Positions 1-7,743 of a stretch of DNA of 64,000 nucleotides are shown in pieces. Every line of letters begins with the position of its first letter. The stretch's first letter is position 1. A program made the position numbers and the translations under genes. This DNA comes from Gordoniibacillus chartarius (GTDB lineage: Bacteria > Bacillota > Bacilli > Paenibacillales > NBRC-103111), in the NCBI RefSeq assembly GCF_042432825.1, contig NZ_JBHLWN010000025.1:1-64000 (forward strand), written 5' to 3'. The notes beneath the pieces were generated by a model. That model searched no databases. It saw only the letters and a program-made list of their open reading frames with translations, and was not told the DNA's origin.

Positions 1-187
1 GATCCTCAAATACACGCTCACCTTCTTCCCGGTACTTCCTCATCCATTTTTTAACCCGACCGGTATCATGTATTCCTAGATGTTCCGTAATCTCTCGATA
101 CGGCCACTTTTCCTCCACATGCAACCGAATCGCTTCACGCTTCACCGATTCTGGATAGTGATGAAATTTTTGTCCTTTAACCGCCAT
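1..187 (-). CDS. IS3-family transposase OrfA, N-terminal part (runs off the window)
   Basis: Reading from ATG at 187 toward position 1 gives 62 codons with no stop. The product begins MAVKGQKFHHYPESVKREA and contains REITEHLGI, followed by RVKKWMRKYREEGE. This is the helix-turn-helix pattern of IS3-family OrfA proteins, which bind the IS ends and supply the N-terminal half of the OrfAB transposase made by programmed frameshifting. Only the DNA-binding N-terminus is visible; the rest of orfA and all of orfB would lie before position 1. Whether the element is intact cannot be judged. Family assignment rests on this short segment. Confidence 0.7.
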   Translation of the reverse strand, partial: MAVKGQKFHHYPESVKREAIRLHVEEKWPYREITEHLGIHDTGRVKKWMRKYREEGERVFED

Positions 188-192
188 AAAAA

Positions 193-256
193 TGCACCCC
201 TTAGAATTCATCGGAATAACCAGGGGGTTTTTCCAATGTCTATTCTAAGGGGTGCA
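193..256. repeat. Perfect 15-bp inverted repeat between IS end and orfA start
   Basis: TGCACCCCTTAGAAT at 193-207 is exactly complementary to ATTCTAAGGGGTGCA at 242-256, with a 34-nt loop. It lies in the untranslated leader of orfA, between the IS terminus (261) and the ATG (187). Known IS families use such hairpins to stop read-through transcripts from outside from expressing transposase; that role is inferred here. Confidence 0.8.
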
Positions 257-370
257 CTTCAATATTGCCTGCGAGGTCTTTTTCTCTCCAAAATGGGCGG
301 CGTTCCGTCTACTCCATCCGATCCGGGCCTGAATAAGATGAACACTGAAGTTAAGGAAAGGAAGGATAAG

Positions 371-1078
371 ATGCGGAATAAAACCGTAATCGTCGAAATT
401 GAATTTAACAACCGTTCCAAGCCGAATAATAAATGGAAGGTCGGGTTGACGAAACGCTGGATCGAATACAGAATGTCCATCTTCATGAAATATACGCTGC
501 AAAGTCTTAAGAAACAAACGAATCAACATTTTACAGCGCTTGTAAGATATGCTCCGGAAAGCGAGAAGCTGATTCGTCAAACGCTGAAGAAATACAAACC
601 GCTTCCCGGCAACATACGGTTTGTAACCGACAGCCGCTTGCTCGATGTCAAGAAGAGGCTGGCCCAAGGCTCCCGTTATCTATATTTGGTTCGGCTGGAT
701 TGCGATGACACGTACAATAAGACATACGTTCAACAGCTGCACGATGCGAAGCCGAAGTCCGGCGTTTATGCGCTAATCAACCAGAAAGGCTACGTTCACG
801 ATAGTGTGCACCATCGGGTAGCTCCGATCTATCTGCCTTCCCCGCCTTTCTACACTTGGATTTATAAGACGAAGGAGTATATCAGGGGGAAAAGATACAA
901 TGTACGCGGACATGGGCAAGTGATTCGGCATAAGCATGAGATCATGACGACAAACGGCAAGAGAAACTACATGATTATCGTGCACAAAAAAAATACGCTA
1001 AATCAAAATCTGCTATCCAAATGTAAGTTTGTGAAGAACCGGGCGAAAGTGAAGCTCGTTTTGAAGAAATTTATTTAG
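371..1078 (+). CDS. Putative glycosyltransferase (rhamnosyltransferase-like, PF11316 type)
   Basis: A 235-residue basic protein without signal peptide or membrane segment. Near residue 45 it has YTLQSLKKQTNQHF, typical of the start of GT-A folds in this group. Around residue 115 comes YLVRLDCDDTYN, whose DCDD matches a DxD metal and nucleotide-sugar binding motif. The family resemblance is to the 'putative rhamnosyl transferase' proteins, recognised by pattern only. ATG 371 is chosen because AAGGAAGGA precedes it at good spacing; an in-frame ATG at 338 is possible. The gene starts 110 bp from the IS end, so its native promoter may have been displaced. A strong terminator follows. It may belong with the other surface-glycan genes at 12.3-15.2 kb. 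Confidence 0.55.
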   Translation: MRNKTVIVEIEFNNRSKPNNKWKVGLTKRWIEYRMSIFMKYTLQSLKKQTNQHFTALVRYAPESEKLIRQTLKKYKPLPGNIRFVTDSRLLDVKKRLAQGSRYLYLVRLDCDDTYNKTYVQQLHDAKPKSGVYALINQKGYVHDSVHHRVAPIYLPSPPFYTWIYKTKEYIRGKRYNVRGHGQVIRHKHEIMTTNGKRNYMIIVHKKNTLNQNLLSKCKFVKNRAKVKLVLKKFI

Positions 1079-1096
1079 TTCGCCTGTATGCTGTGC

Positions 1097-1142
1097 AATC
1101 GGCAAATACGGGGGCGGCCAGCCTTCGTATTTGCCGATTTTC
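1097..1142 (+). terminator. Intrinsic terminator after the glycosyltransferase
   Basis: AATCGGCAAATACG (1097-1110) pairs perfectly with CGTATTTGCCGATT (1126-1139) and is followed by TTT. It lies 19 bp after the stop codon. Confidence 0.85.
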
Positions 1143-1231
1143 GTTGAGCAGTAATATTTTCCGGTTTTTACGTCGATGCTTTTTAAGTAAGAGCCTTCAG
1201 CCTCATCATGATGAAATTCGAGGGAGCAAGA

Positions 1232-2731
1232 ATGGGTACATACACGGCGTCGTCTAAGGTTTGGCTTACTTCAAGTCTACAGGACAATACGGACTATTTG
1301 CTTAACGAGTTTGCGGACTGCTCGGATGCCGTATTCAGGGATTTGACGTTTGCGGACAACCTTCAAGGAGTGCTTGTATATTTTGACGGCATCGTTAAAA
1401 CAGAAGAGCTGAATAACAGCGTGCTTCAACCGCTGCTGCTTCATTACCGCGAATTAAGCTCCGAACAGCCGGACGTTAAGGACATGGAGGAACGGCTGAT
1501 AACCTTGTCGGAGACGTCCCGGGTGCGGACGCTCGAAGATCTTGTTGATCGGGTGCTGGAGGGCAATGCCGTATTGCTGCTGGACGGCTTTAACGAAGCG
1601 CTTGTTCTGCATGTGGCGGGAGCGACGCGGCGAAGCGTCCAGGAGCCGCAGTCGGAGGCCGTCGTCCGGGGGCCGCGGGAAGGATTTGTCGAGAGCATTC
1701 AAACGAACGTGGCACTCGTGCGGCTGCGGATTCGTTCATCCAAGCTCAAGATGGTCCAATATGTGATAGGCGAAGAGACGAAAACAACGGTTATGCTTGC
1801 ATACATGGAAGGAATCGCCAAGCCTGATGTCATTGACGAGGTGAAGCGGCGTCTGGCTTCGATCAAGATTGACGGGATCCTGGAAAGCGGTTATATCGAA
1901 GAGCTTATCGAGGACAACCCGTACTCACCGTTTCCGCAGCTCAGACACAGCGAACGTCCCGATACGGTGGCATCGCAGCTACTGGAAGGGAAGTTTGCGA
2001 TTTTCACGGAAGGTACCCCGTTTGTTCTGAAGGGTCCGACGAATTTGTGGCAGATGATTCAAGCCAACGAAGACTACTACGAACGGTACTTGATTGGAAC
2101 GCTGCTGCGGATTTTGCGTTACTTTCTGATGACCGTAGCTCTTCTATTGCCTTCGCTGTATATCGCGACAACCACCTTTCATCAGGACATGCTTCCGACG
2201 ACGCTGCTGCAAAGTATTGCCGCCGCGCGGGAGGCCATTCCGTTCCCGGCTTTAATAGAGGCTTTGATTATGGAGATCGCGTTTGAAGCGCTTCGTGAAG
2301 CGGGCGTTCGTCTTCCTAAGACGGTGGGTCAGGCGGTCAGCATTCTCGGCGCGCTGGTGATCGGGCAAGCTGCCGTTCAAGCGGGTATCGTGTCCGCTCC
2401 GATGGTCATGATCGTGTCCATGACGGGGATCGCATCGTTTACGATCCCGCATTTCAATTTTGCGATTTCCGTCCGGATGCTTCGCTTTCCGCTAATGTTC
2501 CTGGCGGGGATATTAGGTCTCTTCGGGATTGTAGCGGGAATTTACCTGATCGGGCTGCATCTGGTCATGCTCCGCTCGTTCGGGCAGCCGTACTTGACGG
2601 GGTTTGCGCCTTATCGTAAGCATGAAAGCAAAGATATGGTAGTCCGTGTCCCATGGTGGCGAATGAAGCTGCGTCCTTCCACGAGCCAGCGCAGCAATAA
2701 ACAGCGTCAAGAGCCGGATTACCAAGGCTAG
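1232..2731 (+). CDS. Spore germination protein, GerA family (A subunit)
   Basis: This A subunit of a nutrient germinant receptor would sit in the inner membrane of the spore. The 499-residue length is normal for the family. Roughly residues 1-280 are soluble and contain family hallmarks such as TNVALVRLRIRSSKLKM and IEDNPYSPFPQL. Several hydrophobic helices follow from about 295 to 460, with the conserved EALREAGVRLPKTVGQAVSI and GALVIGQAAVQAG loops, then a short basic tail. ATG 1232 is preferred because GAGGGAG lies just upstream; in-frame ATGs at 1208 and 1211 have no clear site. It is first in an A-C-D-B operon, 12 bp before the C subunit. The germinant cannot be predicted. Confidence 0.95.
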   Translation: MGTYTASSKVWLTSSLQDNTDYLLNEFADCSDAVFRDLTFADNLQGVLVYFDGIVKTEELNNSVLQPLLLHYRELSSEQPDVKDMEERLITLSETSRVRTLEDLVDRVLEGNAVLLLDGFNEALVLHVAGATRRSVQEPQSEAVVRGPREGFVESIQTNVALVRLRIRSSKLKMVQYVIGEETKTTVMLAYMEGIAKPDVIDEVKRRLASIKIDGILESGYIEELIEDNPYSPFPQLRHSERPDTVASQLLEGKFAIFTEGTPFVLKGPTNLWQMIQANEDYYERYLIGTLLRILRYFLMTVALLLPSLYIATTTFHQDMLPTTLLQSIAAAREAIPFPALIEALIMEIAFEALREAGVRLPKTVGQAVSILGALVIGQAAVQAGIVSAPMVMIVSMTGIASFTIPHFNFAISVRMLRFPLMFLAGILGLFGIVAGIYLIGLHLVMLRSFGQPYLTGFAPYRKHESKDMVVRVPWWRMKLRPSTSQRSNKQRQEPDYQG

Positions 2732-2743
2732 GAGGTCGTTCCT

Positions 2744-3937
2744 TTGCAAGCTGCCGCGGCTAAAATTATACTCAGCTTCTTTGCGGTACTGACGATGCTT
2801 CTCGTTACTGGCTGTTGGGACCGCAGAGAAATTAACGATGTGGCTCTCGTTTCGGGCAGCGCCATCGATAAGAAGGGAAATCAATACACCGTCCTTTCGC
2901 AAATTCCTCTGCCGAGCCAGATCGGCGGCGCCGGGTCTAAAGGCGGAGGCGGAGGAACGAACGGCAAGCAATCGTGGTATAACGATTCGGCGACAGCCGA
3001 TTCTTTACGACGCGTTATCGAGGACATGCAAAGAACGGTCTCCCGGGAATTGTATTTTGCACACCGCCGCATCGTTGTCTTCGGAGAGGAGATGGCGCGA
3101 AGCGGATTGGAGCCGGTTATGGATGCATCGATCCGTCTGCCTCAAAACCGCTTGTCATCGTTGGCCGCCGTCACGAAGGGGGAAGCGGGCGCGCTGTTCA
3201 ATGTCCGGGCTCCAATGGAGCAGCTGCCGTCGGAAATGATGCGTGAGCTCGTGCAAAATGCAACAAGAACACCGTATACCTTAAAGCGTCTCAATCAGGA
3301 GATACTGCGCGACGGTCTGGATCCGGCAATTCCTTTCATTAGAGTTCATCAAACGACCGAAGTGTCCGGAAAGACAACCACATTGGAGCTGGCCGGCGTC
3401 GGGGTCCTGAAGAAGGGCTCATTGGTCGGATACCTGGAGAGTGATGAAGCGTCCTATCTGTGGTGGGCGATGGGGGAGGCCAATAATCCCGTCGTTCAGG
3501 TGGAAGCCCCGGAGAGCGGAGGAAGCATTTCGTTATTGTTTCAGGAAGTGCATGCGGACCTCGTTCCGCAGTTCACGGACGATCAAATTTCCGTAGTCAT
3601 CAGAATCGACGCAAAAGGAGCGGTTGTGGAAAATGAATCCAATTATGACCTGACGGCGGATGAGAGAATGGAAACGACTGTCCAGCTTGCGGAAAATAAA
3701 ATCAAAGCAGGTATTGAACGGACTGTGAAAAAATTACAATCCCTTCATTCCGATCCGATTGGCATCGGCGATGTGATTTATCGCAAAAACGATAAAAAGT
3801 GGTCGGCTCTGCGCGACAAGTGGAACGATCAGGAATATCCGAAGGTCCAGGTGTCGGTGGAGACCAACCTTTATATAGAACATAGCGGCTCCATAAGAGA
3901 ACCGTTCGGCTATCCGGAAGGAGAAATTACGAGATGA
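2744..3937 (+). CDS. Spore germination lipoprotein, Ger(x)C family (C subunit)
   Basis: A 397-residue lipoprotein of the germinant receptor. The N-terminus has a hydrophobic signal ending in the lipobox LVTGC at about residue 26, followed by WDRREINDVALVSGSAIDK, the GerC family signature. The C-terminal third (KIKAGIERTVKKLQSLHSDPIGIGD) matches the GerAC C-terminal domain. The start is TTG at 2744, because AGGAGGT lies 7 nt upstream and no ATG occurs before the signal peptide. A low-complexity Gly/Lys-rich loop (GGAGSKGGGGGTNGK) sits near residue 65. It overlaps the next gene by 4 bp (ATGA), which implies translational coupling. Confidence 0.95.
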   Translation: MQAAAAKIILSFFAVLTMLLVTGCWDRREINDVALVSGSAIDKKGNQYTVLSQIPLPSQIGGAGSKGGGGGTNGKQSWYNDSATADSLRRVIEDMQRTVSRELYFAHRRIVVFGEEMARSGLEPVMDASIRLPQNRLSSLAAVTKGEAGALFNVRAPMEQLPSEMMRELVQNATRTPYTLKRLNQEILRDGLDPAIPFIRVHQTTEVSGKTTTLELAGVGVLKKGSLVGYLESDEASYLWWAMGEANNPVVQVEAPESGGSISLLFQEVHADLVPQFTDDQISVVIRIDAKGAVVENESNYDLTADERMETTVQLAENKIKAGIERTVKKLQSLHSDPIGIGDVIYRKNDKKWSALRDKWNDQEYPKVQVSVETNLYIEHSGSIREPFGYPEGEITR

Positions 3938-4161
3938 GCATCTTCGTGCAGGCGCTGATCGTCGCGGGCCTCTGCTTCATTCTGGAATGGAATGCATTTC
4001 GCAAAGCGTCAACGGGGGCTCGAATTGCCATTAGCATGTCGTATCTATGTTCTGTCGCCATTTGGGTGTATGTGTTCAAGAGCGTACAAACCGTTCATCC
4101 GTCGGAAATCTTGCAGGCGGCATTGGCAGCTTTAAATCCGTTCCGGTCAGGGGGGCTATGA
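3934..4161 (+). CDS. Small two-helix membrane protein, putative germinant-receptor D subunit
   Basis: This 75-residue protein has two hydrophobic segments (about residues 4-22 and 30-50) and nothing else. It overlaps the stop of the C-subunit gene (ATGA) and the start of the B-subunit gene, so it is locked into the receptor operon. Small two-helix 'D subunits' in ger operons of Bacillus species are known modulators of germination. Assignment rests on size, topology and position, not on a recognisable motif. Confidence 0.75.
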   Translation: MSIFVQALIVAGLCFILEWNAFRKASTGARIAISMSYLCSVAIWVYVFKSVQTVHPSEILQAALAALNPFRSGGL

Positions 4162-5237
4162 TGCAAAAGCTTTCGGCAAGACAACTCGTATTAATCAGCT
4201 GCGGACTGACTCTGGACGCTACCCTCATCAGCATTCCCGCGCAAATGGTCAAGGTTGCGGGGCATGACGCCGTGTTTTGTTATTTTATTGCGATGGCTTT
4301 GATTGTATTATCATGGATTGCGATTGTGAAAACGGTGCAGCGCTTTCCGGGCCAAGATCTCTTCTCCGCACTGACGGACCGTTTTCCCTTCATCGGGAAA
4401 GTGATCGGGCTCTCTTATGTCGCGTTCTTCTTTCTGATCCTGACGAGAGATTTACGCTCGATAGCCAGCTTTGTGAACTACTCGCTGCTTCCAAGGACGC
4501 CATTGTCGGTTATTATCGCCGTATTGGGCGTGTGTGTCGCTTTAACGGTAAGGAGCCGGTTGAAGGGTGTCGGACGGATGACCGAAATCTACCAAACCAG
4601 CTTGCTGATCATTATTCTGCTGCTTCCGGTACTGCTGTTCAAGGAAGTGGACTATAGATGGATGCAGCCGTTATTCAGTCACAGCATAACGGATGTTCTT
4701 CATGGGAGCTGGTATGCGGTAGCGTATTTGGGCGAAATCGTCGCCATTCCTTTTCTCCTGTCAAGCTCGTCCTTTCCTGTTCGGCACGGTTTGTATGGCT
4801 TGCTGATCGGGGTAGCGATGCTGGAGGGTTTGCTCGTTCTTTGCATAGCGGTGTTAAGTCCGGAAATCACATCCAGATTTTTATTTCCCAATTATCATTT
4901 GATTCGGGAAATCCGGATTACCGACTTCCTTGACCGTTTCGATGTCGCGATAGTCGGCGTATGGCTGCCTGCTGTTATGGTCAAAATCGCATGTACGTTA
5001 TATTTTGTTTGCCACGGCATACGGCGAATATTCCCGAGCCTGCAGTTTGAGCAAATCGTTACGCCTGTTTCCGTGTTCACCGTTGCTTGCTCGATGTGGC
5101 TGTACGCCAATTACAATCAAATTTTGCATTTTAACGCGCACTGGCCTGTACTGGGTCTGTTGTTTGAGGTGCTGATCCCTATCGTCATGTACTTCGTGCT
5201 GCGTCCTAAAGTCAAATCAACGGCGTTAGCGAAATAA
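4158..5237 (+). CDS. Spore germination protein, GerB family (B subunit, APC-fold permease-like)
   Basis: A 359-residue integral membrane protein with about ten hydrophobic segments and the GerB N-terminal pattern SARQLVLISCGLTLDATLISIPAQ. GerB subunits have the amino acid-polyamine-organocation fold and are the likely germinant-binding and channel part of the receptor. ATG 4158 overlaps the D-gene stop and has CAGGGGGG upstream; reading open further to 4047 is just frame overlap with the D gene. It ends the A-C-D-B operon. Confidence 0.93.
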   Translation: MMQKLSARQLVLISCGLTLDATLISIPAQMVKVAGHDAVFCYFIAMALIVLSWIAIVKTVQRFPGQDLFSALTDRFPFIGKVIGLSYVAFFFLILTRDLRSIASFVNYSLLPRTPLSVIIAVLGVCVALTVRSRLKGVGRMTEIYQTSLLIIILLLPVLLFKEVDYRWMQPLFSHSITDVLHGSWYAVAYLGEIVAIPFLLSSSSFPVRHGLYGLLIGVAMLEGLLVLCIAVLSPEITSRFLFPNYHLIREIRITDFLDRFDVAIVGVWLPAVMVKIACTLYFVCHGIRRIFPSLQFEQIVTPVSVFTVACSMWLYANYNQILHFNAHWPVLGLLFEVLIPIVMYFVLRPKVKSTALAK

Positions 5238-5242
5238 GACAA

Positions 5243-5285
5243 GGAGGACAGCGAAGAGAAGGGGAACATCATTTTGCTGTCCTCC
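5243..5285. terminator. Inverted repeat between convergent germination operon and tetR gene
   Basis: GGAGGACAGC (5243-5252) and GCTGTCCTCC (5276-5285) are perfectly complementary. The gene pair is convergent, so a bidirectional terminator is plausible, but no clean T-run follows the stem. Confidence 0.45.
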
Positions 5286-5344
5286 GGATTGTTGATTTAG
5301 GCAGCTTGCGAAAGCTAAACCTTATGTCAAGACGAAAGCTCCAT

Positions 5345-6049
5345 TCATCGTTTGGAGGCGGCCATGGCCTCCACTCCAGCCAAGAGGAGGTCTATACCGA
5401 ACGCAAAGTGCTGTTCCGTATCTACGCAAGCCGCAATATTCGGAGCCGCTTCTACGAGCCAAGGATACTGCTGCGGCGGTAGCCCGCCGTAGAACTCCAA
5501 TAATTGAGCCCCCCACACCCGGCGCTCTGCCTCCGTGCCTTGTATGTAACCATTCCCCGCTACAACCAGCGACACCACTTGATTCAACAAATATTCAAAA
5601 ATGAAAAACGCTTCCCGAGGCTCGAAGCCGGCGCTGCGCAGGATGCCAAGCGCAGTCTCGAAGATGGCGAGTCTGTTCTTTGAAGGCAGAGATCGCCTGG
5701 ACAGCAAGCTGCTGCCCGATGGATGGACGAGCAGCATCCGACGCAGTGCGTAAAGTAACCCCCTTACTTGTTCCCGCCAATCTGTCTCTTGTACCGCAGA
5801 GGTATCGAATGATGCCAGCACATGTTCGGTCATCGCATCTAACAGGTCATCCTTGTTGCGTACATGCCGATATATAGCCATGGGCGTTACGCCGAAATCG
5901 TGAGCTAAGCGTCGAAAGCTTACCGCTTCGATTCCTTCCGTATCCGCAATATTCAGGGCAAGCCCCACGATGGCCTCGCGACTAAGGCGAACAGTGCTTT
6001 TCCGGGTTGGGGAATCCTTGGGTAATCGATCATCTTTATTGTGAACCAA
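5345..6049 (-). CDS. TetR/AcrR-family repressor
   Basis: A 234-residue regulator. The N-terminal helix-turn-helix (about residues 20-70) reads REAIVGLALNIADTEG, then VSFRRLAHDFGVTPMAIYRHVRNKDDLLDAM. This is a standard TetR domain, and the longer C-terminal part resembles the TetR_C ligand-binding type. The start is TTG at 6049 because GGAGGAG lies 7 nt upstream. It is divergent from a secreted or membrane-anchored serine hydrolase and is the obvious regulator of the paired GTATAC-N3-GTATAC sites between them. The inducer is unknown. Confidence 0.9.
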   Translation of the reverse strand: MVHNKDDRLPKDSPTRKSTVRLSREAIVGLALNIADTEGIEAVSFRRLAHDFGVTPMAIYRHVRNKDDLLDAMTEHVLASFDTSAVQETDWREQVRGLLYALRRMLLVHPSGSSLLSRRSLPSKNRLAIFETALGILRSAGFEPREAFFIFEYLLNQVVSLVVAGNGYIQGTEAERRVWGAQLLEFYGGLPPQQYPWLVEAAPNIAACVDTEQHFAFGIDLLLAGVEAMAASKR

Positions 6050-6081
6050 AGTTCGACTCCTCCGATTAAAAGGGTATCCAT

Positions 6082-6146
6082 ATTATAACACAAGCAGGTT
6101 GATGGGTATACGCCGTATACTTATACTGTATGTATACGGTGTATAC
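6082..6146. promoter_or_regulatory. Divergent promoters with two TetR operators
   Basis: Two copies of GTATAC-N3-GTATAC (6106-6120 and 6132-6146) lie 26 bp apart centre to centre. Plus strand: TTGATG (6099-6104), 17-bp spacer, TATACT (6122-6127); the first operator fills the spacer and the second covers the expected start point. Minus strand: TATAAT (complement of 6082-6087) for the tetR gene, whose -35 region overlaps the first operator. Binding would repress both genes. Confidence 0.8.
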
Positions 6147-6173
6147 TTTAAGGATGAGGAGCTGATCTCCGCT

Positions 6174-7628
6174 TTGAAACAACTTCGCAGCATTCGCCCA
6201 GTAGCGATACTTATTGGAGGTATAAGGAAAAGCCGATTTCGCTTGCTGGCCGCTGCGGTTGTATTGACGCTATGCGCAGGCTCGGGATTGTTGCTTTACC
6301 AGCCATTGATGGTTGCTTCGGGTTTTGCCAGTAAAGAAATTTGTTCCGGAGCCTTTGTTTCGGGTCTCGATCCCGATCAAGTTTACGCCGACATGGTTAG
6401 GCCTGAGGGGGCCATTGGATACATCAGCAGCTTGATTCGCCTCCATGTCGATCATGAAAAACGGATGGTAACAACGACTGTCGCGGGACTGTACAAAACT
6501 CAGGCGGTGTACGGTGATGGGATAGGCTGTATGTTAGTGCATAGACCCGAGGACGTGAATATAGCTTCGACCGCTGATTTTAATAATCCGGTTGGCCCAT
6601 CGGATACGCCGGCTCCTGAGTCGGAGGGGCTCGTCGTAACTGTTCCTGGAAACGAACGATTGAACGCTGCACTCGACCGCGCTTTTGCGGAGCGCGCGCA
6701 GCCTCCCTATATTCGGACACAGGCAGTCGTCGTGATCCAAGCTGGAAAGATCATTGCCGAGCGTTATGCCCCCGGCATAGGCGCGGATACGCAGCTGTTG
6801 GGTTTCTCGATGACAAAATCCGTCACCAATGCGCTGATCGGCATTCTGGTCCGGCAAGGCAAACTGGACGTCGGCCATTCAGCACCCATTGCCGCGTGGC
6901 AAAACGAGAAGGATCCCCGTCACATGATCACGATTGATCACTTGTTACGGCAGACAAGCGGCCTTGCTCTGAAACAAACCAGTTCGGGATTCGATCCTGC
7001 TTCAAGAATGATATTTGTCGAGCGGGATATGGCGGGCTTCGCAGAGAAGGCAAAACCGAATGCAGCGCCTGGAACAGAGTGGGCTTACACCGACGGTAAC
7101 TACATACTTCTCTCTCGAATCATCCGCGACGCCCTCGGCGGTCGGGCTTCGGATGTAAGAGAGTTCGCACAGCGTGAGCTTTTCGGTCCGGCCGGCATGA
7201 ACCACGTGACTCTGGAGTTCGATGCGACCGGCACACCGAACGGTGCTATGTCTATGTTAGCGTCTGCGCGTGATTGGGCTCGTTTTGGGCTCTTGTACCT
7301 GAATGGCGGCATGGCAGGCACTAAACGCATCCTTCCCGAAGGGTGGGTTGAATATTCTGCTTCACAAACGCTTGATACCGGTTATGGAGCCGGTTTTTGG
7401 ATTAATCGTCCGGCTAACGGCAATGCGCCGTACGGAATTCCTTGGGGGATGCCCCATGTGCCGCGTGACGCATTCTTCGCTATGGGCAATATGGGACAGC
7501 ATATTGTGATCGTACCTTCCCAGCAGCTTGTGGTGGTGCGTCTAGGCATTTCGCATCATCCCGATGGCCTCGTCGCAGGCGCAGACCGGTTAGCCGCCGA
7601 CGTGATCGCGGCGCTTCGCCAGGATTAA
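6174..7628 (+). CDS. Serine hydrolase, class C beta-lactamase fold (NylB/esterase-like)
   Basis: A 484-residue protein. A basic stretch and hydrophobic segment at about residues 20-45 form a signal anchor, followed by a beta-lactamase/transpeptidase-like domain. The catalytic SxxK motif is GFSMTKSV (S212, K215), and the second motif is in AYTDGNYI. Such enzymes act as esterases, amidases or peptidases as often as true beta-lactamases. The frame is open back to TTG 6099, but the promoter and operators occupy 6099-6146. TTG 6174, with GAGGAG 12 nt upstream, is therefore the best start. Regulation by the divergent TetR repressor is strongly suggested; the substrate is unknown. Confidence 0.85.
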   Translation: MKQLRSIRPVAILIGGIRKSRFRLLAAAVVLTLCAGSGLLLYQPLMVASGFASKEICSGAFVSGLDPDQVYADMVRPEGAIGYISSLIRLHVDHEKRMVTTTVAGLYKTQAVYGDGIGCMLVHRPEDVNIASTADFNNPVGPSDTPAPESEGLVVTVPGNERLNAALDRAFAERAQPPYIRTQAVVVIQAGKIIAERYAPGIGADTQLLGFSMTKSVTNALIGILVRQGKLDVGHSAPIAAWQNEKDPRHMITIDHLLRQTSGLALKQTSSGFDPASRMIFVERDMAGFAEKAKPNAAPGTEWAYTDGNYILLSRIIRDALGGRASDVREFAQRELFGPAGMNHVTLEFDATGTPNGAMSMLASARDWARFGLLYLNGGMAGTKRILPEGWVEYSASQTLDTGYGAGFWINRPANGNAPYGIPWGMPHVPRDAFFAMGNMGQHIVIVPSQQLVVVRLGISHHPDGLVAGADRLAADVIAALRQD

Positions 7629-7743
7629 CAGAAGGGCTTCTTCCGCCTATTCTTAATGGAAACGAAGAAAACCATCCGATGCTATACTCACAAGAGGCGC
7701 TTCTCTTATGATAGAAATAAGTGAACGGAAGGGGGGTGGCGTT

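Larger units (their letters stand above)
1..261 (-). mobile_element. Terminal part of an IS3-family insertion sequence
   Basis: The first 261 bases read on the minus strand as the left end of an insertion sequence: a TG-starting terminus (TGAAGTGCACCCC) at about 261, a short untranslated stretch with an inverted repeat, then the start of an OrfA-type transposase running off the window edge. The outer boundary at 261 is inferred from the TG...CA convention; the other end and any target duplication lie outside the window. Confidence 0.75.

Noticed and set aside
80..370. N-terminal extension of the glycosyltransferase from ATG 80
   Set aside because: It runs antisense through the IS transposase gene and IS end; the family start and ribosome binding site fit 371.
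1079..1231. Sigma-G type promoter before the first germination operon
   Set aside because: Expected biologically, but I could not find a convincing -10/-35 match, so none is annotated.
6099..6173. Hydrolase start at TTG 6099
   Set aside because: Promoter and operators for the gene occupy 6099-6146, so the region cannot all be translated from that promoter.
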